From: an uncultured Pelagibacteraceae bacterium
Lineage (GTDB): Bacteria; Pseudomonadota; Alphaproteobacteria; Pelagibacterales; Pelagibacteraceae
Direction: 5' to 3'
Length of the DNA: 64,000 nucleotides
NCBI GenBank assembly: GCA_902567235.1
Contig: CACFLX010000003.1
Location: 43,298-107,297 of the forward strand
The translations under genes were made by a program, and so were the position numbers. The notes below the pieces were generated by a model, which had not been told where the DNA came from, did no database searches, and saw only the letters and a list, made by a program, of their open reading frames with translations. Below, in pieces: positions 16,348 through 24,172 of this stretch (position 1 is its first letter; each line of letters opens with the position of its first letter).

Positions 16348-18095
16348 TGAGTTTTACCTCTTTGATCTGACTTAAATATTTTATCGAATTGATTTGATAA
16401 AAGTTTTTTACTTTTAGAGATGTATGTATCTTTCCAATTTTTTACATCATTAATAAAGTCTTCATCACCAATATCGTCATTAGTTAAATCGTCATCAAAT
16501 TTAATTTGAACTGTAAGTGGAATATTTGTTATTTGACCACTAACAATTCCTTGACCATTTGCAAAATTTGGTAATTGTTTTGCCTCTTCGTTGTCCCAGT
16601 TTTCCATAGTTTTTTTAACAAAATTTTGATCTCTTTCATTTTTTAACCTTAAAATAATGTATGAGTTCATCTGAGAACAAACAGTTTCATCTAATCGATA
16701 AGGTCTTTGACTAACAAGCATCAAGCCAACTCCAAATTTTCTTCCTTCTGTTGCAATCTTTTTAATAGTTGAAACAGAAGGGTAGCCATCCTGACCTTCA
16801 GATTTAGAGGGTATGAAATTTTGTGCCTCCTCTAGAACAGTAAAAAATGGAGGAATAACATTTGTACTTACCGATCTATGGTTAAATAAACTTTCAAGCA
16901 ATATAGAAACAATTGTGCTTGAAGGCAGACTTTCATACCCCTTAAGGTACAAAATAGAAACTTGAGATTTAGCGATTATTTTTTCAGGTTGAGAGTAAGG
17001 ATCAGGTAGTTCTTCAAATTTTAGATGAGGGAATTTATCCATATTTGATTTATTACTTTGTTCCATTTCAGATAATTTTTTTTCAACTTTTCTCAAACTT
17101 CTAGCAACCACACCCATAGTTGATGCACCGGTGTGACTTGCTCCTTGCAATCCATTTGTTGATTTGTTTCTTTTGTTCTGTGCTGCTGTGTTTGATCTTT
17201 GAACCAATATTTTGATATACTCGATTAAACTTGTTCCAGTTTCATATTCAATATTCATTAGTAACCAATTTAAAAACTCATACTGTGGTTCAGTTAGTTT
17301 ATTCCCAAGTCTCTCAATAAGAGTGAAAATAACTTCTTTATTATTTTTTGGAGCTGAAATTTTTGGGTAAAATAATTTGATTTTATGATTAGGAAATAAT
17401 TTTTTAGCCTTTTGAACAATACCTAGATTATCACCATGAGGATCAAAAATTAGAATAGGGTATTGTTTTTCCATAAGCTCTCTAACAGCTCTTCTAACCC
17501 AAACTGATTTACCAGAACCTGTCATACCAATGACAAGAACATGACGTGAAACCATGTTGTCTGCAGAGACAAACACATCAACATCTTTTCTTGCAACTAA
17601 ATTACCAATAAATATAGGGTTTTTACTCTTCATATCGGCATTTAAAAGTTTACTTAAATCTTGTGATGATGGGTATTTTACAGCTCCACCCGGTGATACA
17701 GGGTAGTTTAATGGAACTAATTCCATTTTTTTACCTACAACATTTTCAGTGTAGCCGAGGTTTTTTACAGTACAGATAGAGTCGTTTTTTGTAAGAGGTA
17801 AGATTGTATCTTGTATACTTATATTTTCTTCGGTTAATTCTTTTGTTGCTTCATTTGGTAGAAAATCATTTGTAGAAACAATTTCCATTATTCTTCCCCA
17901 AACAATTACATCTATTACTCTACCTTCGCCGGTAGGAAGTTTTGATTCTGCTGCAACTATATCACCTTTTTTTGCTTTAAATTTTTTAAGATAAAACATG
18001 TAATCGCTAATACTGGTTTGACCTAAGATTGTTCCAATATCCGCCCAAGGTGAACTTAATTTAGTCATTTTATTAATTATATTTTCTTTACTCAT
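16344..18095 (-). CDS. HerA-like hexameric DNA translocase/ATPase
   Basis: A 583-residue FtsK/HerA-type ATPase. The N-terminal HAS-barrel-like region (residues ~17-75) begins DIGTILGQTSISDYMFYL. Walker A is GMTGSGKSVWVRRAV near 190-204, followed by ILIFDPHGDN near 215-224, typical of HerA. Walker B is FFTVLEEAQNF near 415-425, then GVGLMLVSQRPYRLD near 449-463. The C-terminus has the DUF87/HerA-like GQGIVSGQITNIPL. HerA proteins pump DNA into the NurA nuclease; here a NurA-like gene overlaps it by 4 bases upstream (ATGA at 18092-18095). Confidence 0.88.
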   Translation of the reverse strand: MSKENIINKMTKLSSPWADIGTILGQTSISDYMFYLKKFKAKKGDIVAAESKLPTGEGRVIDVIVWGRIMEIVSTNDFLPNEATKELTEENISIQDTILPLTKNDSICTVKNLGYTENVVGKKMELVPLNYPVSPGGAVKYPSSQDLSKLLNADMKSKNPIFIGNLVARKDVDVFVSADNMVSRHVLVIGMTGSGKSVWVRRAVRELMEKQYPILIFDPHGDNLGIVQKAKKLFPNHKIKLFYPKISAPKNNKEVIFTLIERLGNKLTEPQYEFLNWLLMNIEYETGTSLIEYIKILVQRSNTAAQNKRNKSTNGLQGASHTGASTMGVVARSLRKVEKKLSEMEQSNKSNMDKFPHLKFEELPDPYSQPEKIIAKSQVSILYLKGYESLPSSTIVSILLESLFNHRSVSTNVIPPFFTVLEEAQNFIPSKSEGQDGYPSVSTIKKIATEGRKFGVGLMLVSQRPYRLDETVCSQMNSYIILRLKNERDQNFVKKTMENWDNEEAKQLPNFANGQGIVSGQITNIPLTVQIKFDDDLTNDDIGDEDFINDVKNWKDTYISKSKKLLSNQFDKIFKSDQRGKTQ

Positions 18096-19381
18096 TTAGA
18101 TACCTTTCCGGCTTTTGGCCTGTTTTGCCAACTTCTTCCACCATGAGAAATTGATTTTAGTGCTGCGGTAATGGTATTTTTATCATCACCATCGAGAGCA
18201 ATTTTTAAATAATATTTTAAGTAATAACCTTTTGCAGTTTTACCTAACCAAGAAGGAATTTTTGCAGCTTTATCTACTATGTCTAATCCTACAGGAAATC
18301 CATAACTTGGCAATAACTTACTGCAAGCTAAGATGTATTCATAATCTTCTTGCATTCGTTTTGGATAAATTAATGACTCAACTCTAATAGGAGATTGGTT
18401 TTTATTTGTTTTTATATACCCGACAAAAACTTTAGGAAAACTGTCCATTTGACTTTGCCATTCACCCCAAGCTTTTGAAGGAATTTGTTTTTCTACTTCG
18501 ATAGGTTTTAGTGCTTGGCAGTCTTTTAAGATTAACTCAAAAAGATTACCGTCATTAATTTTATATCTTTTAATTAGGCTTACTGTTTTGTCGTAATCAT
18601 GTTCTGCAAGAACGCCTTTTTTAACAGCTTTGATAAGAAGATTTCTTAAATAAATTGTTGAACCTGTTTTTTCAACTATTCCATAAATTGGAAACTTAGC
18701 TTTTTGAATAAATTTAATTGAATTTAAATATATATTTATAAAATGACGCTCTTGTTCGTTTTCATCATTTACTTTGAAGAAAGGAATAATACTTTTTACA
18801 ACATTCTTTTTAAATAATGGAAATTCTGGTCCAGAGAATGGCATAATAGGTGTTTGTAATGGACCGTGTAAGAAGCAATATTTGAAATTCTGTTTGTTAT
18901 AAACATGTTTAACCACTGCAGCCATTTCAAATGTAATTCTTGCAGCATCTTTCTTTTTGGTTAGTAGCTGGTTATCCTCATAAGGATCCTCGCTAAGATC
19001 ATAAATATTGTTATTTGGATCATATAGATCACCAAAGAAACCAACTGTATCTTCAAATTTTTCTCTATCTTTAGTTAATCCATTAGGTTTGATTATGAAG
19101 CTTTTAGCTCTTATGGCAAAAGGTGCAGTACTTGATAGGAAATTACTGTAAACACCCCCATCAACAAAGCAGCTTCTATAGTCTTTTGCTTTTTTCCAGT
19201 AGTTTTTGCCTTGATAATCAAGGTTAATAATAAGTTTTTCGTCATCACATATTTTTTTAAAGATTTGAACAATACTACCCATCACCTCCATAAAGTTTTT
19301 TTGAACTTTAGGAGATGGGCTAGTGACAGCGTTTTGAATAAACTCTTTAAATAGAGATGAATTGTTATTTATTGAACTCAT
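18092..19381 (-). CDS. NurA-domain nuclease
   Basis: A 429-residue protein. NurA hallmarks: an N-terminal acidic motif CFVDGGVYSNF near residues 70-80, where NurA has its catalytic Asp-Gly; FLHGPLQ near 171-177, corresponding to the hDGxL strand; GIVEKTGSTIYLRN near 236-249; and a late IRVESLIYP near 334-342. One acidic position in the FLHGPLQ motif is His rather than Asp, so catalysis needs testing. NurA is a toroidal 5'-3' exo/endonuclease that works with HerA; the pair is adjacent and translationally coupled here. Confidence 0.75.
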   Translation of the reverse strand: MSSINNNSSLFKEFIQNAVTSPSPKVQKNFMEVMGSIVQIFKKICDDEKLIINLDYQGKNYWKKAKDYRSCFVDGGVYSNFLSSTAPFAIRAKSFIIKPNGLTKDREKFEDTVGFFGDLYDPNNNIYDLSEDPYEDNQLLTKKKDAARITFEMAAVVKHVYNKQNFKYCFLHGPLQTPIMPFSGPEFPLFKKNVVKSIIPFFKVNDENEQERHFINIYLNSIKFIQKAKFPIYGIVEKTGSTIYLRNLLIKAVKKGVLAEHDYDKTVSLIKRYKINDGNLFELILKDCQALKPIEVEKQIPSKAWGEWQSQMDSFPKVFVGYIKTNKNQSPIRVESLIYPKRMQEDYEYILACSKLLPSYGFPVGLDIVDKAAKIPSWLGKTAKGYYLKYYLKIALDGDDKNTITAALKSISHGGRSWQNRPKAGKVSK

Positions 19382-19653
19382 ATTTTCACTCCGATTTTGT
19401 AAATAATTTTTTTTCCATTATCTTCAATTTTTGAAAAAATGGGTTTTCTAAATCTTTTAAAAACTCTTTTTTGTAATTTTGATAAAAATAATCTTGATTG
19501 TTTTGGATTTGAAAAATTTCTTTCAGTATATTCATTTTTTTTTGTTCTTTTTAATACTGATTTAAGTATTTTAATTTGCCCTGTGTAGCAATTCATACCA
19601 TTAGAGTTTAGACCATAAATTAAAGGAATATTTTTTTTTATATTTATTTGCAT
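19378..19653 (-). CDS. Small basic protein of unknown function (operon gene 3)
   Basis: A 91-residue basic protein overlapping the nurA ATG by 4 bases (ATGA at 19378-19381) and starting 2 bases after the stop of the preceding gene. Lysine/arginine-rich middle (LKSVLKRTKKNEY; LFLSKLQKRVFKRFRKP). No motif is recognised; the charge suggests nucleic-acid binding, which is inference. Position within the coupled operon is the main support that it is real. Confidence 0.6.
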   Translation of the reverse strand: MQINIKKNIPLIYGLNSNGMNCYTGQIKILKSVLKRTKKNEYTERNFSNPKQSRLFLSKLQKRVFKRFRKPIFSKIEDNGKKIIYKIGVKI

Positions 19654-19655
19654 AC

Positions 19656-20030
19656 TTACTTAATGTCCTCAATTTTTTCTTTTTCAACACAGAAATATCG
19701 AATTTTATTACCCTTAAAATTTTTATAAATTTTTAATTTTTTGTTTGAAAATTTATTAAATTTTTTTTTAAGTTTTTGTCTAAAGTTCCAACATGATTTA
19801 GGGCTGCTAAAGGTTCTAAAATGAATTTTGACAGTTTCTTTTAAAGCCTTGGTATAGCCGCTGCAGAAAGGAACTTGGTGATGATAGAAAGGGAAGGAAG
19901 GAGAACCAAGAGTTCGAGGTGTTACCACTACTCGACAGCTGCTTTTACCAAAGCTATAAAAGTTATTAGAATGTAACCTCCTTTGTTTTATGTTAATGTT
20001 AAATGTCATTACTTTGCAAATATACGTCAT
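19656..20030 (-). CDS. Basic protein of unknown function (operon gene 2)
   Basis: A 124-residue ORF whose ATG overlaps the sigma-factor stop (ATGA at 20027-20030). The N-terminal half is unusual for this genome, rich in Ser, Pro, His, Cys and Arg (for example VTPRTLGSPSFPFYHHQV near 36-53); the C-terminal half is lysine-rich (RQKLKKKFNKFSNKKLKIY). DNA over about 19850-19980 is visibly less AT-rich than the neighbours. No family recognised. The reading frame is open and coupled, so probably real. Confidence 0.55.
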   Translation of the reverse strand: MTYICKVMTFNINIKQRRLHSNNFYSFGKSSCRVVVTPRTLGSPSFPFYHHQVPFCSGYTKALKETVKIHFRTFSSPKSCWNFRQKLKKKFNKFSNKKLKIYKNFKGNKIRYFCVEKEKIEDIK

Positions 20031-21010
20031 TCAATTAAATTCAACTTTTTAGTTATTGGATCGTATAATCCTTTTTGATTTTTAATTATAAATTTTTCAA
20101 AATCTTTAAATCTTCTTTCAGAAATTTTTCTTATCCCTTCAGGTGAAATATTAAATTTAATTGAAAGTTCCTTTAGAGTTTTATCTTCTTTAAATTTATA
20201 CTCATTTAAAATATATTTATCTCTTGGACCTAAATTATTTAAAAATTCTTCTTTTAAAATTTTAAATTTATTGATCACATTGTTATTATTTGAATGAGTT
20301 TCTGTATTTTTATTTTTATCCTCAATTATATCCCAGTATTTTTCATCGCTATCATCACTTAATTTGCTATCTCCATTTATTATTACTTGAGATTGATACA
20401 AATTAACCAATTGAATATCCTTAAATTTATAACCATACTTTTTACTTAAGTTTTTAATGTCAATGTTTGATAAACAATTTTTTTGACATAAATTACTTTC
20501 ATTTTTCCACTTATTTAAGTTAAAGAAAATTGATCTTATACTATCCGAGTCTGGTAGTTTTGTTGCAGAACTAGTAATTTTATCTTTATATATTACTAAT
20601 CTAAATTTGAACTTAATTTGTTCATTTGCAAATTTACAGAAATTAAAGTTATCTTGATAATTTACTTTAATAGGCATTTTTTTAGTAGAACCTTTAATGT
20701 TCCATTTTTCTACACCACTTATATATTTATCAGTTGCCAACCAAGCTGTTTCTAAAGCAACTGCTTTAAGATCATCTTTTTGAAGGGAATTAGTATTATC
20801 TTTGATAACGGTCCAGTACCTATTAACAGTGTTGTCAATAACCTTTTTATTAATATCTTTTAAAGATTTAAGAGCATTACCATAGAAAAAATCAACGCAT
20901 TTTAAATTAATAAAATGGTTAAAGTAATCCAGTCTTACTGGATACGAATTCGAGTTTTTTACGGTGGGCAGCACACCAGCATAAGTTTTTGTCATAACTA
21001 TTGCTGCCAT
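20027..21010 (-). CDS. Sigma-32-like RNA polymerase sigma factor (operon gene 1)
   Basis: A 327-residue divergent sigma-70-family protein closest in layout to RpoH. A region-2-like block spans residues ~50-100 (DLKAVALETAWLATDKYISGVEKWN, where RpoH has 'DLiQEGniGLM.Av.kFd'). SIRSIFFNLNKWKNES near 160-175 corresponds to the RpoH-specific 'qRkLFFNLRk.K'. Region 4 is at about 262-312 (LGPRDKYILNEYKF...TLKELSIKFNISPEGIRKISERRFK), a helix-turn-helix for -35 recognition. An acidic, asparagine-rich linker lies near 215-245. It heads the HerA-NurA operon and may direct its own or host-stress transcription. Start at 21010 chosen; an alternative Met lies at 20995. Confidence 0.78.
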   Translation of the reverse strand: MAAIVMTKTYAGVLPTVKNSNSYPVRLDYFNHFINLKCVDFFYGNALKSLKDINKKVIDNTVNRYWTVIKDNTNSLQKDDLKAVALETAWLATDKYISGVEKWNIKGSTKKMPIKVNYQDNFNFCKFANEQIKFKFRLVIYKDKITSSATKLPDSDSIRSIFFNLNKWKNESNLCQKNCLSNIDIKNLSKKYGYKFKDIQLVNLYQSQVIINGDSKLSDDSDEKYWDIIEDKNKNTETHSNNNNVINKFKILKEEFLNNLGPRDKYILNEYKFKEDKTLKELSIKFNISPEGIRKISERRFKDFEKFIIKNQKGLYDPITKKLNLIE

Positions 21011-21026
21011 TTCGCAATGAAGCGAA
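21011..21026 (-). promoter_or_regulatory. Hairpin abutting the sigma-factor start codon
   Basis: On the minus strand TTCGC-TTCATT-GCGAA (perfect 5-bp stem) ends directly against the ATG at 21008-21010, leaving no room for a ribosome-binding site. A second small inverted repeat CGTA/TACG lies at 21031-21042. This could gate translation of the sigma gene, as RNA structure does for rpoH in other bacteria; that role is inference. Confidence 0.4.
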
Positions 21027-21054
21027 CAGGCGTAAATATACGTTTTTTGCTAAT

Positions 21055-21080
21055 TCAAAAGGTGCCAGAATGTCGCACCC
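21055..21080 (-). terminator. Terminator downstream of the ATPase-partner gene
   Basis: Minus-strand GGTGC-GACATTCTG-GCACC (21079-21061) followed by TTTT then GAATT. It lies about 25 bases after the stop at 21102 and upstream of the sigma gene, so it would separate the two-gene ATPase unit from the sigma-led operon. The stem is only 5 bp but GC-rich for this genome. Confidence 0.5.
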
Positions 21081-21101
21081 AAATGTACCTTAAATATGTA
21101 G

Positions 21102-22112
21102 TTAAATTGATACAAATTTTAATTTGGGCTCAACATATCTAACATGTAGATGCCAGTCTTGCCAATCATCTAAAGCAATTTCTTGTCTAACAAAATCAAA
21201 CTTTCTTTTGCTTTTTTGAAGCAAATTATTTTCATCTATTAAATTTAATCCTTTTTCTGTTCTAATCATAGCGAACAATTCATTTCCAATTAAGCCAACA
21301 ATTAATCTCTTATAAAACTGAAGGTTGTCATATGCTTCATATTTAGAAATAATGTGAACTATTGTTTTTGAATCAGCAAATTTTTGAAAACTTTCTTTTA
21401 ATATTTTATCTACATTTATTCCTGGTGATATTATTTTCCCGTTAGACTTTTGTGTGTCAGAGTAATATTTGTATTTATTTTCTAGTAAACCACCATAAAA
21501 TCTATTTTTAACATTTGCATTTTTAATAATAGAATTTAAAAATTCAAAAGTATTTAAATAAGATTGAGCATATTTAATTTTATTTTGTTGCTTATATAGT
21601 TTTTTTGCATCTAAAATATTTGCAGGGGCATGTCTATCTATAATAAATATTTCATCTGAGTGTGTTATGATTCTTTTTAAAAGTATAATTAAATCTTCCT
21701 TATTTTCTTCATCAGATTTGTTACTCTTTTGCTGCCAGAAAGGTTTACATTTATCATCTATCTCTTCTTCTAAGGAATCAGAAGCATCAATTATTTTTTT
21801 AACAGAAATTGTTGATTTGTCTGATTCTTCTTTTTCGTTCGAAAATATAAAATCAACTGTATCAAGCTTATCTGGAAAATTTTGGTATTTTCTATTTAAT
21901 TTATTTAATAAATTTTTAACTAAAGGGCCATTTCCACCATTACAATCAAATTTAAAAAATTGTTTTCTTTTTAAATTTGTTTTTAAAAAAAAATTATCTC
22001 TTTTTATAAAATTTGAATTAATAAAATGGTACACTATTTTTGCTTCATCAGGGGTAAGATTTCCCTTCAATGCAGGAAGAAACTTTTCGTTAAAAGTAAA
22101 TGTATATATCAT
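21102..22112 (-). CDS. Partner protein of the AAA ATPase, unknown function
   Basis: Read from the ATG at 22110-22112 (MIYTFTFNEKF), 1 base after the ATPase stop; a longer frame to 22166 would overlap the ATPase by 53 bases and is rejected. 336 residues. The N-terminal half is lysine-rich with an acidic linker (~118-145). The C-terminal half has a possible Rossmann-like or PLD-like pattern: DEIFIIDRHAP near 161-171, IVHIISKYEAYDN near 251-263 and WHLHVRYVEP near 317-326. The pairing with an OLD/SMC-like ATPase is the arrangement of many two-gene defence modules, in which this would be the effector. I cannot name its family. Confidence 0.65.
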   Translation of the reverse strand: MIYTFTFNEKFLPALKGNLTPDEAKIVYHFINSNFIKRDNFFLKTNLKRKQFFKFDCNGGNGPLVKNLLNKLNRKYQNFPDKLDTVDFIFSNEKEESDKSTISVKKIIDASDSLEEEIDDKCKPFWQQKSNKSDEENKEDLIILLKRIITHSDEIFIIDRHAPANILDAKKLYKQQNKIKYAQSYLNTFEFLNSIIKNANVKNRFYGGLLENKYKYYSDTQKSNGKIISPGINVDKILKESFQKFADSKTIVHIISKYEAYDNLQFYKRLIVGLIGNELFAMIRTEKGLNLIDENNLLQKSKRKFDFVRQEIALDDWQDWHLHVRYVEPKLKFVSI

Positions 22113-22113
22113 T

Positions 22114-24081
22114 TTACTCAAATTCTGCTGATCGTTCAGCAAATAAATCGTCTTTCCAAGAAACAAAATATTGACCTTGAGAATTAATTTTAATTTTTTT
22201 AATTTCAGATACTTTATCTTCTTCTTTTAAAACATAGTTTGCAGATACAAAATTTGGTGATATTTTTTTTTGTCTAATTTTTTTTAATACTCTTAAAAGT
22301 AAATCTTCACTATGAGTCTCAAGTATAATTTGATTATCATTTTTTAATGAAGATTCTATGATTAACTCACCTAAGTCAGCCTGTAATTTTGGATGAAGGT
22401 GAACCTCAGGTTCTTCAACAACAATTATATTATTTCTAGCTGTTAGACATTGGACTATAAAGGGTAAGATTAAAGGATAACCTAGACCTATATGATTTTG
22501 ATATAAATTTATATTTTTATTTTTAGGTTTCCATATGATCTCATAATGATTTTCAACGTTTATTACCTTTACTGAATATGGTATTTCCAATCTTTTTAAC
22601 CACTTGTTTGTATCATCTCTTACGCCTGGATTTGCTAAATGTTCAGCTAAATTTTCTGCACGCGCTCCCACATAGCTTGTTTGAATACCCTTTGCAAAAT
22701 ACTTCTTAGGCATTGATCTTAAACCTGGAATTACAAACATTTTATCCATACAAAGTTGGAGATCTCCATATGCATCTCTACCCGTGCTCCTGTTAAGAAT
22801 GCCAGTTGATGAAATAAAAGATCTGATTATTTCTAAAACTGGATAGTTTCTATCATTAGTGTTTGCAAAAAAATTGAGTATTTCAACAATAAAATCGTAA
22901 AGATATAGAATACTATTTTCCACATCCTCTTGAACAAATCTATATTGACCTGAGTACGATTTATACTTTGAAATAAATTCATTTGAAGGATTTAAATAAA
23001 ACTTTCCCATAAAATATACTGTTCGTCCTAATTTTTTTTCACAATCAGAATAAATATATTTTTTAAAATTTTTGAAACTCTTATTTTTATTATATAATTT
23101 AATAAAATTAATAATTTCCCCTGATACTTCTTCAAGTTCCTTATTTGAAAATTCTTTAAGGCCAAAACCTACTCTTGTATATGTTAAGTATCTTACAAAA
23201 TTATCTTCAAATTTTTTTAATCCTTCAATTCTTTTTTTGGAATCTTTAATCTTGCTAATTTCTTTAACTTCTTTTAAATCTTTATCAATATCCGATATAC
23301 GTCTTCTATTGAGATTTTTTATTGTTGATTTATTAAAACTTTTGGAAAATTTATTTAAAACATTTAAAACAACTTCCTCATTTTGCTTGAATTTATTATA
23401 AACCTCTTCCAGATTATTTATTTCTATCTCTTTTAGTTTTACATCATAATAATAAGGTGAATACAAACTGGCATATTTTTTTGTATTTTTTTTAAATTCT
23501 TTTTTATTTCTATATTTTGACCTATCAGTCAACAAGTTGTAGGCTACATCGCTATTTTCTAAAAATTTTACTGCATTTGGAAATTCAATTTTAAAATTTA
23601 GATTTGTATCTTTATTTTTTATAGAAACAGATTTTAGTAAAACTTTATCCTTAATTAATTGTGGACCTTCACTATAAAAATTTTCATTATATTTATATTC
23701 ATAAAAAATTTCTTTATCTCTATCTAAAAAATCTAAATTATTCCTAGATAAAATACCGGTTTTAACTCCTAAAAATAAATTTTCATTTTCTTTATTATCT
23801 GTAATTATCCCTTTATATTGAATATCAATATCTATCCCACCGTTATCTTTATATTTTTCAGGAGATTCTAAATTAAAAGGTGTAAGCTGATCAGCGCTAT
23901 AACTTTGTCTAATTAATCTTAAAGCCTGTAAAATAGAGCTTTTACCAGTGCTATTTTTACCAAAAATAAGATTTACCATTGGGCTGAATTGTATTTCTGT
24001 TTCGTTGCCAAAAGCTTTAAATTTATTTAATTTTATACCTTTGATATAAACACGATTTGGTTTTGAAATACTTTTTTTCAT
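22114..24081 (-). CDS. OLD/SMC-like AAA ATPase
   Basis: A 655-residue ABC-type ATPase. N-terminal lobe: INLIFGKNSTGKSS-type Walker A (GKNSTGKS near residues 39-46) preceded by KLNKFKAFGNETEIQFSP. A long charged middle (~150-450) may be coiled coil. C-terminal lobe: GLGYPLILPFIVQ near 535-547 as the signature-like motif, IIVVEEPEVHLHP near 555-567 as Walker B with catalytic Glu, and LETHSEDLLLR near 588-598 as the His switch. No Toprim domain follows, so it is not a complete OLD nuclease. With the coupled downstream partner it resembles defence ATPases of the AAA_15/DUF3696 kind. A good promoter lies directly upstream. Confidence 0.8.
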   Translation of the reverse strand: MKKSISKPNRVYIKGIKLNKFKAFGNETEIQFSPMVNLIFGKNSTGKSSILQALRLIRQSYSADQLTPFNLESPEKYKDNGGIDIDIQYKGIITDNKENENLFLGVKTGILSRNNLDFLDRDKEIFYEYKYNENFYSEGPQLIKDKVLLKSVSIKNKDTNLNFKIEFPNAVKFLENSDVAYNLLTDRSKYRNKKEFKKNTKKYASLYSPYYYDVKLKEIEINNLEEVYNKFKQNEEVVLNVLNKFSKSFNKSTIKNLNRRRISDIDKDLKEVKEISKIKDSKKRIEGLKKFEDNFVRYLTYTRVGFGLKEFSNKELEEVSGEIINFIKLYNKNKSFKNFKKYIYSDCEKKLGRTVYFMGKFYLNPSNEFISKYKSYSGQYRFVQEDVENSILYLYDFIVEILNFFANTNDRNYPVLEIIRSFISSTGILNRSTGRDAYGDLQLCMDKMFVIPGLRSMPKKYFAKGIQTSYVGARAENLAEHLANPGVRDDTNKWLKRLEIPYSVKVINVENHYEIIWKPKNKNINLYQNHIGLGYPLILPFIVQCLTARNNIIVVEEPEVHLHPKLQADLGELIIESSLKNDNQIILETHSEDLLLRVLKKIRQKKISPNFVSANYVLKEEDKVSEIKKIKINSQGQYFVSWKDDLFAERSAEFE

Positions 24082-24116
24082 ATAAAAATAATATACTCCG
24101 TTAATATGCTATTCAA
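24082..24116 (-). promoter_or_regulatory. Promoter of the ATPase/partner unit
   Basis: On the minus strand, -35 TTGAAT (24116-24111), a 17-base spacer and -10 TATTAT (24093-24088). The expected start falls at or within one or two bases of the ATG at 24081, giving a leaderless mRNA; no Shine-Dalgarno sequence is present. Confidence 0.55.
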
Positions 24117-24172
24117 CTTATCAGTTAAATTAATTATATTGAAAATATAAGATTGACGTATATTACTTAATT

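Noticed and set aside
19976..19984. AAAGGAGGT on the minus strand, a perfect Shine-Dalgarno sequence
   Set aside because: No start codon at proper distance opens a frame of useful length; it encodes the residues QRR inside the 124-residue ORF.
22113..22166. Longer start of the ATPase-partner gene
   Set aside because: Would overlap the ATPase coding end by 53 bases; the Met at 22112 lies 1 base after the ATPase stop, the usual coupled arrangement.
15219..24081. Integrative element with attachment sites
   Set aside because: No integrase, transposase, or direct repeats at a tRNA were seen; tRNA-His lies about 3.7 kb away and has no repeated 3' end that I could find. The region is accessory, but the mode of acquisition is not visible.
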